Below, one piece after another: positions 48,301-61,700 of a stretch of 64,000 bases of DNA (its first letter is position 1; each line of letters starts with the position of its first letter). The translations under genes and the position numbers were made by a program. The stretch covers positions 8,898,492 to 8,962,491 of the forward strand of contig CM075194.1 in NCBI GenBank assembly GCA_037577475.1. Direction: 5' to 3'. The notes below the pieces were generated by a model that saw nothing but the letters and a program-made list of their open reading frames with translations, searched no databases and was not told the DNA's origin. The DNA is from Chaunax sp. Z400. Its lineage: Eukaryota > Chordata > Actinopteri > Lophiiformes > Chaunacidae.

Positions 48301-51300
48301 GCAGCAGTTTTGGGACCACACTGTGACAACGACTCACTGGGAGAAAGAGGAGAAAAGGATCTAAGTGGACGAATCAGCTCATGTCCAAGGGTATTTGTTA
48401 AATGGATCTTGATACAATTTCCAAAATCTCCACATGAAAAATGGGGAGATACTCACTCTTGCGGTTTTGTTTGGTTGAAAGGTAGTGGTTGGCTTTTGCT
48501 GTATTTCTCTGTCACCATCTCCAGCAATCGCCTATAGTGCTCCTTATTATTCTGCTTTATGGCCTAAAGGGAGAGCCAAAGTACATGATAACTGAGCGAA
48601 GTGGTACAGAGTCTCAGAGTGGGATTAGAAGTGCTTTAAGGTGATTGTCTTGGCAAATATAACTTAAAATTAGGTGCTCTGAATACTGAATGCAGTAAAG
48701 AAATGCCACAAAAGGTGAGGTTATTTAGAAACAGCGTCACCTGCACATAGTTTGTCGACCAGAGAGCAAAAAGCAAACTCAAGATTGTTTGTTTCCTATG
48801 TGTTTATATGTAAAAAATTATTATCGACAGTTTTATCATTATCAGACTTTTTTTTTTTTGACTCTCAAATATTATATATCAGTGTGACCCTCAAAAATCC
48901 AATATCGGTTGGGCTATACATTTAACATAACAAATCAGCCAGATTTCTTACATTAAGATAACCCTTAAAGTATTATGGAAATGAAAGACTCCCAAATTCA
49001 TAAGAAAAATTATGTAAATGTACAGTATTGTACAATATGATGCAGCATTATGATGTAAATATATCAAGATTATAATCTATAATTATTTTTACCTCTTCCA
49101 CTGTAAGATTGGGCTTATAGCAGCGGTTGTGTCCAAAGCCATTGCAGGTTGGATCGGAGCTACAAGTTCCAACCCTCAAAGTAGGTCTGGAGGGCAGCAG
49201 CTGGAGAGAGCCTCTCCTCTCCCTGTCCTTCCCCCTGTCAGGGACCCCTGCAGAAAGCCCTGCCCTGCTGGATTCAAAAAGGTAAGGTTAACTAAGAAGG
49301 GAGCATTGTAAAAGGTGATAATGACTGTTATACAGTTCTATAGGGGTGTATTTACAGTAAACAGGGCAATTAGAGATAACTGTACCATGACAGTGGACCA
49401 CTTGCCTGTATTTCCTCATTAAAGTTGGTGAGGAGCTCTGGAAGGGATTCTTCCCACCCCTCTCATTCAATCCACCCACTGGTTTACCTGTGTAGAGACA
49501 ATACAATCAACCAAATGATGCTGGGGATAAGGACTACACAAGATCATTAATGGTAACTGCTGTTCTCACTCACTCATTCTCCAATCAGTGCTGTTCAGCC
49601 ATGAGGTGTGGAGCTCATCTATTCCCATTAGAGTCACAGGCTGGGTCAACAGAGCAAATGCAAGGTTATTAAAAAAGGAGCACACAAATAAGTGAAGCAC
49701 CAGAGCATCAAACAGAGCTACTTGATAAAGCTGTTTTAAGCTTACAATTTAGTCTGCCACACTGACTTTGCTCATACCTAGAATCATGTGTCCAGAGACA
49801 CACATTTTTTCTTGATTCACTTGATATGCATTCCAATTCATGTTATCATAATGTGTCTAAAATGTAATTTAAATAACTGCTTGTGACCAGATATTTCTTC
49901 CCATTTACATTTAGGAATCTGAAAACTGTAGAAAATAAAACAAGAGTGATCTGGAGATGACATAAATAAAATAAAAAGGTGAGTAGGTGGATCTTTACAA
50001 TGGTCAAACAGTTACAGTATATTCATGGTGCACTGCATACAGAACATAACATTCCAAAATGCACCAAGGGCACATTTTGGATGCAACAAATCTCTATTTA
50101 GAACTGTTCACTTGTGTTTTGACTACCCAGGAAGTGTTCAAGTGCCAAGTCTGAGCAGGCCCATTGATTCACACAGATATAAAACTATATTTTCAACACT
50201 TTTCTTGTTTGTATATATAAAACTATAATGTCCGCACTTCAAGTTTCAAATGCATATCTACTGGAAGGAGTTGGAGCACAAACCTGTGTCTCTTCATAAT
50301 GTCTGGGCTTCTCACAGCTGGTCGTCAGTGGGTTCCGAATCCTGAGCAGACCTGCTACCCCTGCCACAGTCTTCTTTACAAAGCTTATAACTACATCTGA
50401 AACACAGGACACCATACATCAACAACCATCTTCATTTGGACTTACTATCAACATGTTTGTTTTTAAACAAACCTCGCCTGCGTCTTTTCACCTCTACCTG
50501 GTCACTCTGGCAAACACCATCTGCGACATCAACACTGTAACAGTAAACAAAACAACAACAAAAAAGGTTGGGGATGGTGATATGAATATCAAATATCACT
50601 CTATAACTCAATAGCATAATATCAGCAATGTGATGGCAAATTCTGGTTACCTTTGTGTCTCTTTATGCTATGTTTATTATATTATTTAGGTTCACCTGCT
50701 TAAAAAGTACTCAGCCCCATACAACAATTCCTCAATACATTCCACATGTAAACATCATCACGTTTACTTGTTGAGAGATGCAGACTCAACTTTATGGTAA
50801 TTTAGAGGGTTCTGTTTGTGGATCTCTTGAAGTGTATTGCATTATATAAAGAGATGTTTCTATTATTTAGTCTACTGTAAACAAAATAAATTCAGGCAGC
50901 AGCCAACAATTTTATTCACTCAGTAATCTAATAAGGAACAGGCGCGTACATTATGACAGATGTCATTAAAGTTAGCCCAAACATTACACTCGAGTGGCTG
51001 TTGAGGCTTTTAAAAATTGTTTTAAGGATTGCTGAGAGTATGTTGATGCACTGGAATACAGGTTATATGAAAAGAAAGAGCAGAGCGCTTTAAGCTAGCA
51101 GTGCCCAAATGTCAATACCACCCTCACAGAACATCTCACTTCACTAAGTTATGTAATGTTGCTATTTGCTCGGACTAGTTAGCTGACCTTATATGTCATT
51201 GATTAAGGAACCCTCAGCTAAGTTATCGACTGATTGCTATCAGATAGCTAATTTTAACTAAACCAAAAAGGGGGCACATCTGTGCAACTTGTCAACAATT

Positions 51301-51556
51301 CAACTAACTTATTAGCTATTAGTGGCTACATAGTGTAACATAGATGATAAAATTAGCCTTAAACGTCAACAACCGACCTCTGGTAGTTTCGTTTTGCCGG
51401 TCTGCCGTGGTTCTCCTGCTGCTTTTCCCCCGCTTTCACGCCAGGTCGCGTGTGTACCTCTTCGCTAACGTTACCTTTCCTGGGCCACTCGGTGGGGTTT
51501 TGCCCCTTAACGGGCTCAAACAGCGACGAAATTCCGTCAACTATCCATCCATACAT
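45302..51556 (-). CDS. senp2: Sentrin/SUMO-specific protease 2
   Basis: SENP2 matures SUMO precursors and removes SUMO from proteins, mainly at the nuclear pore and in the nucleus. Seventeen coding exons: 51378-51556 (ATG at 51556), 50473-50534, 50284-50396, 49574-49640, 49406-49487, 49093-49267, 48457-48563, 48254-48336, 47977-48025, 47818-47890, 47570-47716, 47341-47472, 46185-46409, 45847-45926, 45651-45735, 45460-45555, 45302-45364; 1818 nt, 605 residues. The N-terminus MYGWIVDGISSLF is amphipathic as in mammals; VKRRRR is a likely nuclear signal. The C48 protease domain covers about residues 385-605: His494 (GVHWAM), Asp511 (SYDSMG), Gln558 (IPQQKNG), Cys564 (SDCGVF). Each catalytic residue is offset by 16 from the human numbering I recall (478, 495, 548). 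One intron (49268 side of exon 49406-49487) uses a GC donor. An in-frame ATG at 51634 could add 26 residues. Confidence 0.97.
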
Positions 51557-52753
51557 CCCAGACAAATACGATAAAATTCTAATGAACTCTTCTACGTGGG
51601 CCAGGACTAGTTCAACACCGATAACAGATAACACTATGATCTACGACACATCGCTTGCCGCTGACTTAGCTTGCTTGACTTAGCAGAACTGCACTGAAAC
51701 GCGAAGGATGTGCGTCATTCAGTGTTTTTTTCACCAAATACGAACGTTGTAGTTCTATAAGACAAGCGGGCGGGCGGAGTTCCACGCTACATATGGCAAA
51801 TAGGGATCTATGACCACAAGCGGCCTCTCTCGAATTCGTAAACGAACAAACCCCTTGCTGAAAGCGTCAGTGACAGATCAGACTACCATTGGCTGCTGCT
51901 GTGCTGCTCAGACGTCAACATCCCAGATTCAACAAGACAATAAGTCTTTCTTGTACAGGAGTCAATGTTGAACATTTTAAATTCTACATATAATTTTTTG
52001 ACTTCACTATTTAACTAACAATGGATGTTTTTACCTATAACATGCTTTTTTGTAGCTTCTTGGTGGAGATTGCAATGCTATAATTAATATGATTAATAAT
52101 AATCCTAAATGTCATGAATCCTAAATGTTATGTTATTGTAACCGATAAAATAATACTGTATTAAGAGCCAATTTATGTTCAATGAGTCTACGCCATATTA
52201 GGGTTGAATTAATAAATGGCATCAAAATTCAGAAGTGTAATGTGGATTTTTTCTGGGAGAACTTTCATTATTAAATAAAGTTGGTACCCCGTGATAAACT
52301 TGAATCTTGAGAGTTTAGACAAGACATACACAGTGACTGGTTTGGACCAAACAATTAAAATATTATCAACTTTATGATAGAAACATAGATAATACAAAAA
52401 ACACATATGGTTCACTTTTATGCAATAATCAACTCACTAGCTAGGTTGAAGTGCAAATTTGGACAAATCAGTCCTATTTACATACAGTAGCATGAAAGGG
52501 TATAAAACATTAGTAAAAGAAAAAAAAATCAAACACACCCATTTAAAATCATGAAAACATTTGTTCTTGCAACAATTCAAGAGTGCCCTTCAAAATGCTT
52601 TTGCACAGAGAATAGAAACATCTGAATATATTGAAAAATAATTTGTTATTAAAAAAAAATCACAATCAAATATATCAAGATGCTTGATATATTCCTTTCA
52701 ACGTGGATGTAAGGCATGGACAGTTCAGTGATATGCAGACTGGAGACATTCCT
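51557..52753. other. senp2 promoter region and pericentrin 3' UTR
   Basis: The left part should hold the senp2 promoter: the GC-rich gcgggcgggcggag (about 51766) and a CCAAT box on the minus strand (attgg, 51888-51892). From 52753 leftwards runs the pericentrin 3' UTR on the minus strand. I see no clear aataaa for it. The sequence is otherwise AT-rich and lacks a gene. Confidence 0.45.
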
Positions 52754-55700
52754 TCATTGGTCGAAGAGCTTCAGATCAGGCTGGAGAACAGACGGACCTG
52801 ACAGGACACACAAACACACACAATATCAGGCAATGTTGACGTAATCCGGTCTTTTGCAGAACTTAGTAACATTAAATTCATACCAAAGCCATAATAAAGT
52901 TTTTAAAAAACAATGGTGATGGTCTGACTTGAATATATTTGAACACATTTTACACCAAATTACACCAGCTAGAATCCAACAGGCTGGCGTAACGGTGTAA
53001 AATGCGTGGTTACGAGTGCATTTGAGAATTGTTAGCAAGACAACTGCATTTGCATCATTTGTGGGTGAATGACATTACTGCTTGTTGCTGCCAAAAACCT
53101 GACCACTTCAAGTAATTTTAACACATTAGTAACTGAAAGGTATGTCAGCGGCATATAACATCAGAACAAACATGCAGACCTGTCAAACAATACATCAGAA
53201 AATGCTCCTGCAATTAAAAAAAGACAAAATCACACAAGGGAAATAGTCCTCTGTCAGCAGGGATGTCACTCTCTGGTCTTGAAATGTCTTGCAGGTGTTT
53301 ATTAGTGTGACAGATTAGGTGCCACATTATATGATTATACTGAGGTGTTTATGTCATTCCTTAAGTCCTTACAATACTATTCCATCAAGGCATACCATAG
53401 TTATTTTTATTCTGAATGCATTTTCCTACCATGAAGACAACCACTGTTTCAGTCCATGTCTGCTTGTATTGAACAAGCTTTATAGGTAATCCATCTATTA
53501 GCAAAGTTCAGACAACTGCATGACTAAAGTGTAATGTGGTTTTCAAGAAAACAACACCTGCAAGATTCTCTTTTTTCCAGAGTCCTGTAAGCCTTACATT
53601 TGACTGCATGACGCTTGAGGGTGCAAAGTTGAAGACTTGGGCTGAAACATTTTTTTGAGTACTTCCCAGCAGTTTAACAATTCCTAATGATATAATTAAT
53701 TAAATCTTGCAACATGGACCAGAATAAGTGGCAAAATGTCGATGGATTAACCAAAACGAATTTAAGTTATTATAGCACTGTTTTTTTCAGTATTTAAAAG
53801 CTGCATATAACAATAATTCCGATTCCTAACTGTAGAACTAAATAAATCATGTAACCTGGGCCCGGATGAAAAATCTTGAAAATTTATGTTTATATTATTG
53901 TCTGTCATGTCACAAATGTCCATCTGAATAGTAGGCAAAATCCATTCAGTAATAAAAATCTATGGATTGACTCTGAAGTCAGTAGTGAAGTTATGTACTG
54001 TATGTGCAATCTGCAGGGGAAAAAATGGCTGTAACATGAATGAACATACAGTATATGTAGGACAATCAGTAACCTGCAGTGCCTCTGTTTTCCAGACCAG
54101 AGTGTCACTATCTCTCAACTTGTGCACTCTGTGACAAGTCAGCACCCATCCTGATAGGTGCAATGTGCTGCTTTATTGATTGGCGGAGTGAGTATGTTAC
54201 ACTCACACTCACCTGGACCATTCAGGTAAAGGGGCGACAAGCAGCTGAGGTATAGCCACGTCCTATTCTCCTGCAGCCAGCGCTGCCGATAACCAATCAT
54301 ATCAGGGGAACAGGCTGACTGTATCCTCCTTTCCTCTTTAGGGGGTGGAACTAAATGAGTCTTGCTTACTAGGTTAGGAGATGATAAAGCACACAGGTTT
54401 TGTGGGGTTTATTATAACATGCTGTTTTGCATGCAAGTGTTAGACTGACCATCACAAAAATCTGAATTTTTCCAAGAATGACTTTTCTTGTACTTAACTC
54501 TGAAACCCGCAGTGCATTTTCTGTGTGCATTTCTCTGACGGGAAAGGGAAAAACACTTTGTGGAAAACCAGTGATTCTATCAGGATACATGCATCTAATG
54601 CTGGGATCAGGCTTCACAATATTTTTGTCTTTTGATTTTGTCATCATTACTTGGTTGAGAGACATGGCAGACAGCTCATTGGAAGACAGTGAGTGTTGGT
54701 GCTTGTGTGATAGCAGAAGACATAATCACCCAGTTTGCCAGGTTTACAAATTTCAATTGTCACTGTCAGACAATAAAGATGAGCCAATAAATAACTAAAT
54801 AAATAAAATACCAGTCTGGGACATTGTGAGGTTCAGGTCTTCACCTGTCTAAAACTTGCTCCCAACCCCAATAAGACCCCGAAATGGAACCAGATCCATC
54901 AATTATTTGAAAGATGGGACATGGTCCCATGAAGAACCGAGATAGGTGAGACCCACGAAGAGCTCTGTTGTGAGGAGTCCCAGATGCTACCTTGGTTCAT
55001 TCCTTTTCCACTTGGACACTAAAGGGGATAAAACTAAACCATTGTGCCTGACAGTCTTTTTAAGTGGGGCTATTAACAGGCTAATATTGTGTGGTCTGAT
55101 CGCAGTATCAGAACTATGAAACATAAATTCAGTCCCATGAAGCATCACCCAGTGTGAAAACACTAATATTCAAATGAGGCAGTCAGAACCCAAGAGGTTT
55201 TGCTTGATAATTTGGCAAAGTCAGACGCCTTGAAATTTGTAGGTACTATGACCAGTGTATTTTCTAATGTAGCTGCACACTCCTCTGAGTACTGCCGATA
55301 AACATGCCGATAAACATGCAAGTTATAGAGTTGACCATGAAAAAGAGTGCAATGAATGAAAGCCAGAGGTGACAGTGGCACAATAATTTAATGCATAAAA
55401 TCAACCCAGTATTGACCTCAGAACCTATGTTTTCTGTGTGCACCAAATTTGTAAAGTTTCTTCCACCTTGGTGCATTCTACTCCACCTTTTGTCCTGACA
55501 TGCTCCAGTTTCACCCTATTTATACTTAATGCTGCTCACCTTGCCTGGCTCCCACCAACCGCTGTTGGACTTTCTCTAGATGATGGATAAAATCAGTCAG
55601 TGATTGCTCTGGATCCTGAGACATTCCTGCTGAATGCCCTGAGGTTAGACTGGTGTGGGAATATGGCCTGAGGGAAGAATAAAGCTCAGTGTTGAAAAAT

Positions 55701-58700
55701 TACATTAATTCCATTAAAGTAATAATTAACATTATACTGTAAGTTTTCAGCTTCATCATCTTAAATTGATAAGAGAAGCACATACGTGTTGTACAACCTG
55801 AAGGGTGATTTGGTAGGTGGTACGAGGGCTGACACTGTGTCTCTGTGGTCAGCACTGCTATCTCTGTTTGGTGGCAGGTCAGAATTTAATTTTGGCTGTT
55901 GTTGCCTTAGAACTGCAACTTTAGGCCCTGCAAGAGACATCAAGATTAAAAATCCACACACTCATGTTCACACTGTCACATGATGCATATCATCATATAA
56001 TGTGTTTACTGAACTGACCTGGAGCATGCCCATTGACAGTCCCAGACACAGATAATCTTCTGATCGCTCTATGCCATTTCCGTGTCAGGAACCTCATTCT
56101 GAAAAACAGTTTGCAATCAGTCTTATCCATAATCAAGAGCTGAGCTGAGATAAATATTTACATCCTGGTATTCTCTCTACCTTAAGATGGCAATGACAAC
56201 TTGCACAGCAGCCCTAAATCGCCCAAGAGGTCTGCGTTGGGAGGAGAGTGGGGGAGACGGCCGTGCTCCCATTTGGGCTATGAGACACAGTGTTGCCTGT
56301 TCGCACTCTTGGAAACCTCCCAAAAGCAGCAGCAGGTAACGTTTCTGATACACAAGAGCTTTCCTGAAGCTCTCGGCACGTAGGTAGCGCTCATACAAAC
56401 GCTGCACCTGCAAGCCAATAATAATGTATAGTTTGTGACACTGATCAGCATTGCATTTCTAAGCTATATTTTACAGTTAAGCCAACATATAGTAATTAAT
56501 GAACAGTTGGGATTCATCAAGTCGACCCGCTGACTTTTAAACCAGTGTTTCTGGCTGGACAGCATTTTGGCACTCCACTTCTAAAGCCATGCTATTAATA
56601 CATGCTATATAAATGTTTTAATCACAACTGTCATTTTCCTGCTTTGGCAAGTCAAAATGCTTCAATGAAAAAAAGAATTGATGACACAAATATAAACACA
56701 CCATTTCAGACAAGGACAGATCTATTAGGGTTGGGTTGCCAGGGTACAGAAAAGGCTGCTGTAATTAATCTTGTCAAATCTGTTAATGGACAATGCCATA
56801 CCATATCGTTTCTATCATAGTGAACGTGTGTAAGTGTAGGTGTTTCCTACTGACCTTGCTGTTACTGGAAACATCATTGATTGGTCTGTTTTCAGTTTCT
56901 GTGGTGAGCTTGGCGAGCTCATTCTCTGTGCTCCGGAGCTGACGCTCCAGGCAGGTGAGTCTATGTTTGAGGGTGGCTCTCTCCTGACTCAGCGATGTCA
57001 CACGCTCCGTCAGCTCCGAATTCTCCTTTAACAACATTTCCAGCAGATTGGGTGATGAATGCATGGACGGTATCTATGGTGAGAAAAGTACATTCATTTT
57101 ACAAGAATCAAGTAAATTTAGATTCTTATATTACCAGCTTTATACAGGCATTAAATCCAAGAGCAATTAAGTACAGGGAAAAAAGATGTCAAAGATCAGC
57201 ACATGGCAAACCTTCTGGATTTGTTGTTTTATTAAAAAATCCCTATATCATTTACCGAATCACAGCGAAATGATCAATTGTGTACCTGCTGGTTTTGTTG
57301 TGCGCTGCCTGCCTGAGAGTTGCTCTGCAGATGCTGTGAAGATACATCCTTGTGTTGCTGCTCTGTGGTTTGTCCAGAGAGCCTCTGAGCAGCCATCTCC
57401 TGCTCCTCTCTTTCCAGCTCTGAAAGAGTCCGCTGCAGCTCCTGCATGCGCTGCTGATCTTGTTGCCTCAACAACTCCAACTCACACTGCAAAAAACATT
57501 CGGTCAAAAATGATTACAAGGCAGCAGCAGGTTCCTGTGTATCAAAAATGATCTTAAATATACACTCATGTAATTTGAAAACGCATCGCTCATTTTCCGG
57601 TCCAATCTGAGAAAACTATATAGAGGTAGGGTTTGTGACAACTCTCAACATACAAGGTTTGGTAACGCTTGACTTGGAGTAGTCTTGAGTCTGAAAACAC
57701 AATTTTTAGAGAAATAACCACAATAGTTTTATCCAGTAAATCCCAAATGACCATCCCCTGTTAAACTAACCCATCCTTATAAAAAGACACTAGGATTGGG
57801 AGAAAATGACATCTCCAAGAATGCCACAGTAAGGGGAACATAACAAGGGTTATATCATTGGCATGGGTGAGGCGGAGTCACCAGGGTTGTGAATGCAAAC
57901 CATTCCACAACAGTGCATCTACTGCAGTGTTATGTAGCCAAAGGAATAACAATAGACCGCCCGTGCCTTGGTCGACCATGTATAGAGATCCAGAATTAGG
58001 ATCGCTATATTCACCTGCTGCACCTCAGAATAAGGTTCTGACCAGCCACCGTTACAAAAGCAGAGCCCATTGGAAAGCATAATAGATCTGTACATGCCAA
58101 AACAGTGAGAAATCATCTGAGCCATGATGGACTTCAAGTGGACTTGGTTGAGTGAGTGAGTGTGACAGGGTGAACATCCTCCACAAACGGAGCAGCAACT
58201 CTGGCCAGCTCTGACTGAAGAGTGGGCTGCCATCCCAAAGGATGACATCCAGAGGTTGTGCCCGTCCATGAGGAAGAGGATTACTGCTGTAATCAATGTT
58301 GATGGGGGACACACCAATTACAGATTGTGTAAAATGTTGTATACTCCAGTTGTGTCAAATGAAAGATTTACGGTGCTTACATTTTGGTGTTGTTTTTGTT
58401 CTGTCATGTTTTTGTTACTGATTAAATAAAGAAAATCATTAAAAGTTTATAAATACTAATTGTTTTTTGTGAGCATAGCATAGCAAAGAAATATAAGAAC
58501 TAGGATGATGCTATTTTACCAGTTTGTTATTGGTCCTCTCCTGTCGTCTCTCCCTCTCCATCTGCTCTTGCCTCCCCTTCCTCCTCTCTCTCTCCCACTG
58601 CTCCTCCCTCTCTCTCTCTTTGTCCTTCAGCAGTCGCAGTCTCTCCTTCAGCTCAGTCAGTTCTACCCCTTGGCGTCTGGACCGCTCTCGCTCCACTTCT

Positions 58701-61700
58701 AAAGCACGGCAGGTTTCCTGTTTCTGCTCCTTCAAGGTCTCCATAGCTACACGATGACGGGCGTAAGACTCCTGCTCCCTCTGCATGTCCTGTCTCCTCG
58801 TTCTGTCCTCCTCTTCCCATTTCCTTTTGTTTTGCAGTAGTTCAGACCTAAGTTTGTCCATCACAGTTACCAACTCCTCTCCCTGCCTTCGCTCCTGCTG
58901 CAGCTGGGCGCGCATGTCGGAGATGAACTCCCTGTCTCTGGCTGCATCCGCCTCGTGTCTGCGGCTAAGTTCGTCCATCTGCCTGGAGTAACGGTCTCTC
59001 TCCTCGTCCAGCTTCCTGTGAGCGTCTGCAAGCTTAGACTGAATTTCTGCTGAGCGAGATTCTGCTTCAGTGAGGAGGTGCTCAAGACGAGTCTTTTCTT
59101 GGAAGTTTAGCTCCAGTTGGTGAGTAGAAAGCTGCCGTTCATTTCCTAGCTCCTTTTGGGTGTCATCTAGGCGTTTCTCCAGCAGCACACTGCGGGACTG
59201 TTCAATCTGAAGCTCCTGCCTGACGTTGCTGCAGGCCACCCTCTCCTGCTCCACCTGACCCCTCAGAGCCTTGACCTGTGACCTCTGCTGCTCAGAAGAT
59301 ACTTTTAAAGCCTGGAAAGGGAAGAGGAGTGTCATTTTTCAGAGATTAAAAGAGGATCAGGTACGCACACACTCTGGATTCTTCACATTGCTTGATGTTT
59401 AAAACTCAGAAGAAACACTGACGAAGCACCGGGTAAATTTGTTTTCTGTATTATAAAGTTCAGAATTCCACTTTGACTTCCTCAAACAACTACAATAAAT
59501 AAAACTCAATACATCCTTCAAATATTACTAATTAAATGTTATACAGCCTCCCACTTTTAGTTAGCTTTTAATGTGAAAAAATTATTGGGGAATGTTGAGT
59601 TTCACTGACCAGTATTACAGCAAAGAAGAAACAAATGGAAGTAATATTTGGCAGCTGCAACTGTATTGCTTTTAGCCTGGATGATGTGTATAACTTATTT
59701 TTATTTGTCTAATATCGCAGTTTGCTCTTCATTTGTAAACATGTGTTGCTCTGCTGCTGGTAGACTTGTATTCTGCAACACCACCCCTTTTATAACAACA
59801 CGCTCATGGCTACATTGTGAAAATCTGAGTTGACTTATCAAGTTTATGATCACCTTTCATGTGACCACTTACTGTGACTGTGATTGTTAGCTTTAATGAA
59901 ACCAGATAACAAAAAGGTGCTCTGGGTATGTTGAACATCCTTTGTAGTATAGGCCGCAGGTAATTCCATCCAATATTTTTTGCTGGTCTCCAGGTATTAT
60001 TTGAATATTCATCAGTACGTTTGTTTGTTTTTTTGTCCTCATACCATTATCTTTTCCTCCTCTTCTCTGTCCTTGCGAAGACTAACAGCTCTCTCATGCT
60101 CCAGTTGTTGTTGACGCTCCTGGACTCTGGTCTGCATCGTCCTCAATGCTTCCTCACCCTCTTCTACTGCAAGCCTGAGGAAAAGCACAGTTTGGATGTT
60201 ACTTTTAACTACTTCTGGTTGTATTGGCTAAAAGCAAGGAACATGGCAAAGAAAACGCACTCAATTAACAAGGAAAAAAATTTATAATGTAAGTGAGTTA
60301 CATCCCATTAGTAACAATTTGCGGATTTTCCATAAGATGATATATGACAATATACAATGTAATCTGTATTTGTATAATAAGTCAAGTTGTGGGCAAGGTG
60401 TGCTTGAATGCCATTATTTGGTGTGTGTAATGTACCTGAGTGACTGCATTTTGTTCTTTTGTTCTTGTTGAGTGTCCTGAGCACATTTCAGTTGTTTCTG
60501 GCTCTCGTCCAACTCTGCCCTCAGTTGGGATTCAACTTGTCCACAGACCTGATCTTCCTCAGTCTGATGAAGAAAGATGACAGTGATCAGCACAGATCGT
60601 TGATAGAACCAATAAATGAACTGAAATATTAGTTTTAATCCCTCTCATCTTACACCTAAATAAAAACTGAAGTGAAGGAACTTGCAATTATGTGAACGCT
60701 GACTGGTAATATTATAGAATCATGCCACTTAAGAGTACAAAGAAATTTTCCTGTCACTGGACACGTGTTCAGTCTCTCACTTGTGCGTGTCTCTGGGCCA
60801 TTCGACAGAGCAGCTCTCTGAGAGCAATCACAGTCTCCTGCAGTGCTCTCTTCTCCTGCTGCCAGCTCATTGGGGGAATGGAGGATGATTTGTCTCGGAG
60901 GTCCAGCAGGGTGGAGCCATCTTCAGAATTATGCTGCATGCGACTCAATGAGAATGCTTTTAAGTCAGAGACATGAGGTTGGATTGTTGAAGTGGCACGA
61001 CATTGGGAAATAGATAGAATTCTGCAGCTTTCTTGATATACTTTCTTCAGAAGAGCCTGCAGAAATGCAGAGAAAGAAAGAAAGTAAAATTTAGTCTTAC
61101 TGTCAAATGAATACAATTAGTGTTGCATATAAATGAAACCCACCTGAAGCTCAGGTGACAACAGGTCATCACCATAGCTCATACTGCCTGCAGCACTATC
61201 TGTGTTAACTGTAGGGTTAATTCCTCTGCAGCGGAGATACTCAACAAACTGAGCATCCAGCCTTTCAGTCTCTTCCAGCTCGATTCTCAGCCTCGCACCC
61301 AATTCTGAACTCACATCTGCAGGACAAGGACAGAACACAAGTGTGAATTTATATATTCTGTATTTTTTCTCACTGTCAAAAACTCAATAAAAAAGATCAA
61401 AACCACTCAAGAAACATTTCTGTAGGCGAAGCCTGATAGAAATTTCTTTCTTGATCAATTTCTTTGTGACATAAAATAAAGTATACATTTGTGAGAAGTT
61501 TTTTAAGATGTTTGTATATGGTAGGGAACCAATAGGCTTCAGGCTATGTGCTGCAGACAGGTTAGAGATATAGGGAAATATTGGGTTATAGTTATCCTTT
61601 CAACATGGACACAAACAGTCAAAGATTTTTCTGGTAGTGCTAAATCATGTTGAAATCAAGTTGTCTTGACACAGCACTGCTAGATATACTATGAGCCCAC

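Noticed and set aside
54478..54798. 106-codon plus-strand frame
   Set aside because: It is intronic to pericentrin, antisense, and has no domain or conserved pattern.
58505..58757. Plus-strand Leu/Ser-rich open frames
   Set aside because: They are antisense shadows of the Glu/Arg-rich pericentrin coiled-coil exon.
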